A program made the translations under genes and the position numbers. A stretch of 64,000 nucleotides of DNA from CALNYS01 sp942490855 (GTDB taxonomy: Bacteria; Planctomycetota; Phycisphaerae; Phycisphaerales; UBA1924). Positions 62,936-64,000 of this stretch are shown here, one piece after another. The DNA lies in NCBI GenBank assembly GCA_942490855.1, contig CALNYS010000001.1:124001-188000 (forward strand). The letters are read 5' to 3'. Each line of letters opens with the position of its first letter. Positions within the stretch are counted from its first letter, which is position 1. The notes beneath the pieces were generated by a model. It did not search any database. It was not told the origin of the DNA and worked only from the letters and a program-made list of their open reading frames with translations.

Positions 62936-63693
62936 GCGTCGCGGTCAGCGCGGCGGCGATCGACGCGGTCCTGGACGATCTGATCGACAGCGGGTTCGGC
63001 GAGACCGAGAGCGGTGAGCGCCTGGCGATCGGGGACTTCGCGGTGTCCCGCTCGTGTGCGCGCCTGCTCGAGAACGCGGCCGCGGCGGCGCCGGCGGGGG
63101 CGAGCGTCGAGGTCGGGTGCGCGTCGGGGGCGTCCACGCTGGCGATCTGCAAGGGGCGCCTGCGCGCCGGGCAGGGCGGGGAGGCGGTCCACGTGATCGA
63201 CCCCGGGCAGGACCTGTACGTGAGCGGGACGGGGCGGCGGACGATCGAGCGCGCCGGCGTGGGCGCGATGGTGCGCCTGCACGAGGAGTACGACCACGCC
63301 GCGCTGCCCGCGTTGCTGGCCCAGGGCGTGCGCGCCGGGTTTGTCTTTCTCGACGGCAACCACGTGTTCGATTCGGTGATGCTCGATCTCTACTACGCGC
63401 AGAAGCTGCTGGTCCCGGGCGGGGTGATCGCGCTGCACGACCTCTGGATGCCCGCGGTGCAGCACGCCGCGGCGTACTGGGCGGCGAACCTTCCGGTCGA
63501 GCCGGTGTCCGTGAGCGACGCCGGGCTCTCGGGCGAGGCGTACCCCGAGGGAGCGGGCGGCGCGGGGGACCCGGAGACGTGGCCCGCGGGGTTCGGGGAG
63601 ACGCTCGCCCCGTTCGTGCGCTCCACGACGCTGGTGCTCCGCGCGACGGGCGACGATTCGCGGCGCTGGGATCACTTCGAGGCGTTCGCGTGA
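62932..63693 (+). CDS. Class I SAM-dependent methyltransferase
   Basis: 253 residues from GTG. ASVEVGCASGASTLAICKGR is the SAM-binding motif I, HVIDPGQDLY a motif II-like acidic residue, and FLDGNHVFDSVMLDLYYAQK followed by LLVPGGVIALHDLWMP matches the Methyltransf_24 type. The substrate is unknown. It is not RsmG, which usually accompanies mnmG. It is translationally coupled to mnmG. Confidence 0.87.
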   Translation: MSVAVSAAAIDAVLDDLIDSGFGETESGERLAIGDFAVSRSCARLLENAAAAAPAGASVEVGCASGASTLAICKGRLRAGQGGEAVHVIDPGQDLYVSGTGRRTIERAGVGAMVRLHEEYDHAALPALLAQGVRAGFVFLDGNHVFDSVMLDLYYAQKLLVPGGVIALHDLWMPAVQHAAAYWAANLPVEPVSVSDAGLSGEAYPEGAGGAGDPETWPAGFGETLAPFVRSTTLVLRATGDDSRRWDHFEAFA

Positions 63694-63704
63694 GCCGCTC
63701 GCGG

Positions 63705-63710
63705 TAGACT
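63705..63710 (+). promoter_or_regulatory. -10 box (TAGACT) of the agmatinase-family gene
   Basis: TAGACT ends six bases before the ATG at 63717, in the 23-base gap after the methyltransferase stop. No Shine-Dalgarno is present between; a further leaderless candidate. Confidence 0.4.
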
Positions 63711-63716
63711 CGGCGC

Positions 63717-64000
63717 ATGAGCGAATCGAAAACGAAACTCCCCGACGCGCGGACCACGCCGCGGTTCGCGGGCCTCTGCACGTTCTACCGCTACCCGCTG
63801 ATCTGCGACGTGCTCGCGGAGGGGAAGGCGGTGGACTGGGCGGTCTACGGGTGCCCGTTCGACACGGGCGTCTCGTTCCGCCCGGGCACGCGGTTCGGGC
63901 CGCGGGCGGTGCGCGACGCGAGCCAGTACATCAAGGTGCATCACCTCGAGCACGACGTGACGGTGACGCACGCGCTGAGCCTCGCCGACGGGGGCGACGC
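63717..64000 (+). CDS. Agmatinase/arginase-family ureohydrolase, N-terminal part
   Basis: The first 94 codons, cut off by the window end. After an N-terminal extension the signature VYGCPFDTGVSFRPGTRFGP RAVRDAS matches the first conserved block of the ureohydrolase superfamily (agmatinase SpeB, arginase, guanidinobutyrase), where it forms the substrate-side loop. The ending LADGGDA corresponds to the start of the first metal motif region (D.GD). The metal ligands themselves lie beyond the window, so the substrate cannot be assigned. If agmatinase, it would make putrescine. Confidence 0.87.
   Translation, partial: MSESKTKLPDARTTPRFAGLCTFYRYPLICDVLAEGKAVDWAVYGCPFDTGVSFRPGTRFGPRAVRDASQYIKVHHLEHDVTVTHALSLADGGD

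Overview
The window is high-GC bacterial DNA that best fits a planctomycete of the Phycisphaerae/Phycisphaerales. The pointers are two secreted proteins ending in the duplicated D-x-D/N-GSG...LAAWG motif of 'GC-type dockerin' proteins, a PEP-CTERM-like protein ending VPAPGAAALLGLGG...RRRR, a DUF1559-like prepilin, and many TPR, lipoprotein and partner-switch genes among ordinary housekeeping genes. There is no phage, CRISPR array, rRNA operon or complete insertion sequence. Species cannot be named from the sequence.

Layout. 1-4.5 kb: end of a carbonic anhydrase, then fmt-def, a small HExxH protein, a TPR protein and kdsB. 4.6-8.7 kb: a three-gene signalling operon (HTH-receiver, HDOD-histidine kinase, receiver-GAF). 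8.7-15 kb: exported and membrane proteins, including the two dockerin proteins and a prepilin. 15.3-17 kb: a fused iron-type ABC permease. 17-21 kb: DUF1579-like exported protein, a low-GC ORFan and a dihydrolipoamide acyltransferase. 21-24.4 kb: two LPP20-like lipoproteins, a SHOCT-like membrane protein and clpX. 24.7-28.7 kb: a ParA-like ATPase with a C-terminal glycogen-binding-like (CBM48) domain, a partner protein (both with an apparent single-base frameshift) and aroB. 29-34 kb: AraC/GyrI-type regulator, guaA and a lipoprotein/RsbW/STAS/MlaE operon. 34.5-37.5 kb: solute-binding protein and CBM9-like/nuclease-phosphatase lipoprotein. 37.6-43 kb: tRNA-Cys, a Cache-PP2C phosphatase, a respiratory assembly operon (heme o synthase, ABC ATPase, ABC permease, SCO) and tRNA-Arg. 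43-50 kb: a low-GC broken gene, DUF899 protein, miaB, PEP-CTERM protein, PBP4-type peptidase, tRNA-binding protein, VOC lipoprotein, PD-(D/E)XK-like protein and rhodanese. 50.2-56.3 kb: uvrA - PilZ - uvrB. 56.3-64 kb: SRPBCC/DinB/ArsR operon behind a clear promoter-operator, NfeD-flotillin, tryptophan 2,3-dioxygenase, mnmG, a methyltransferase and the start of an agmatinase-family gene.

The intergenic gaps over 300 bases are filled by dispersed hairpin repeats. One family is built on CCCTCTCCC...GGGAGAGGG, including a ~290-base composite present twice. A second family is GGTACAGACC...GGTCTGTGCC hairpins. One copy of the first family sits in frame inside the acyltransferase linker.

Many genes are tightly packed with ATGA/GTGA overlaps. 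Several genes lacking a Shine-Dalgarno have a TAGACT/TAGAAT box 6-7 bases before the start codon, which suggests leaderless mRNAs. The most unusual locus is the ParA-CBM48 pair at 24.7-27.4 kb, a candidate for a positioning system for glycogen or another polysaccharide cargo.
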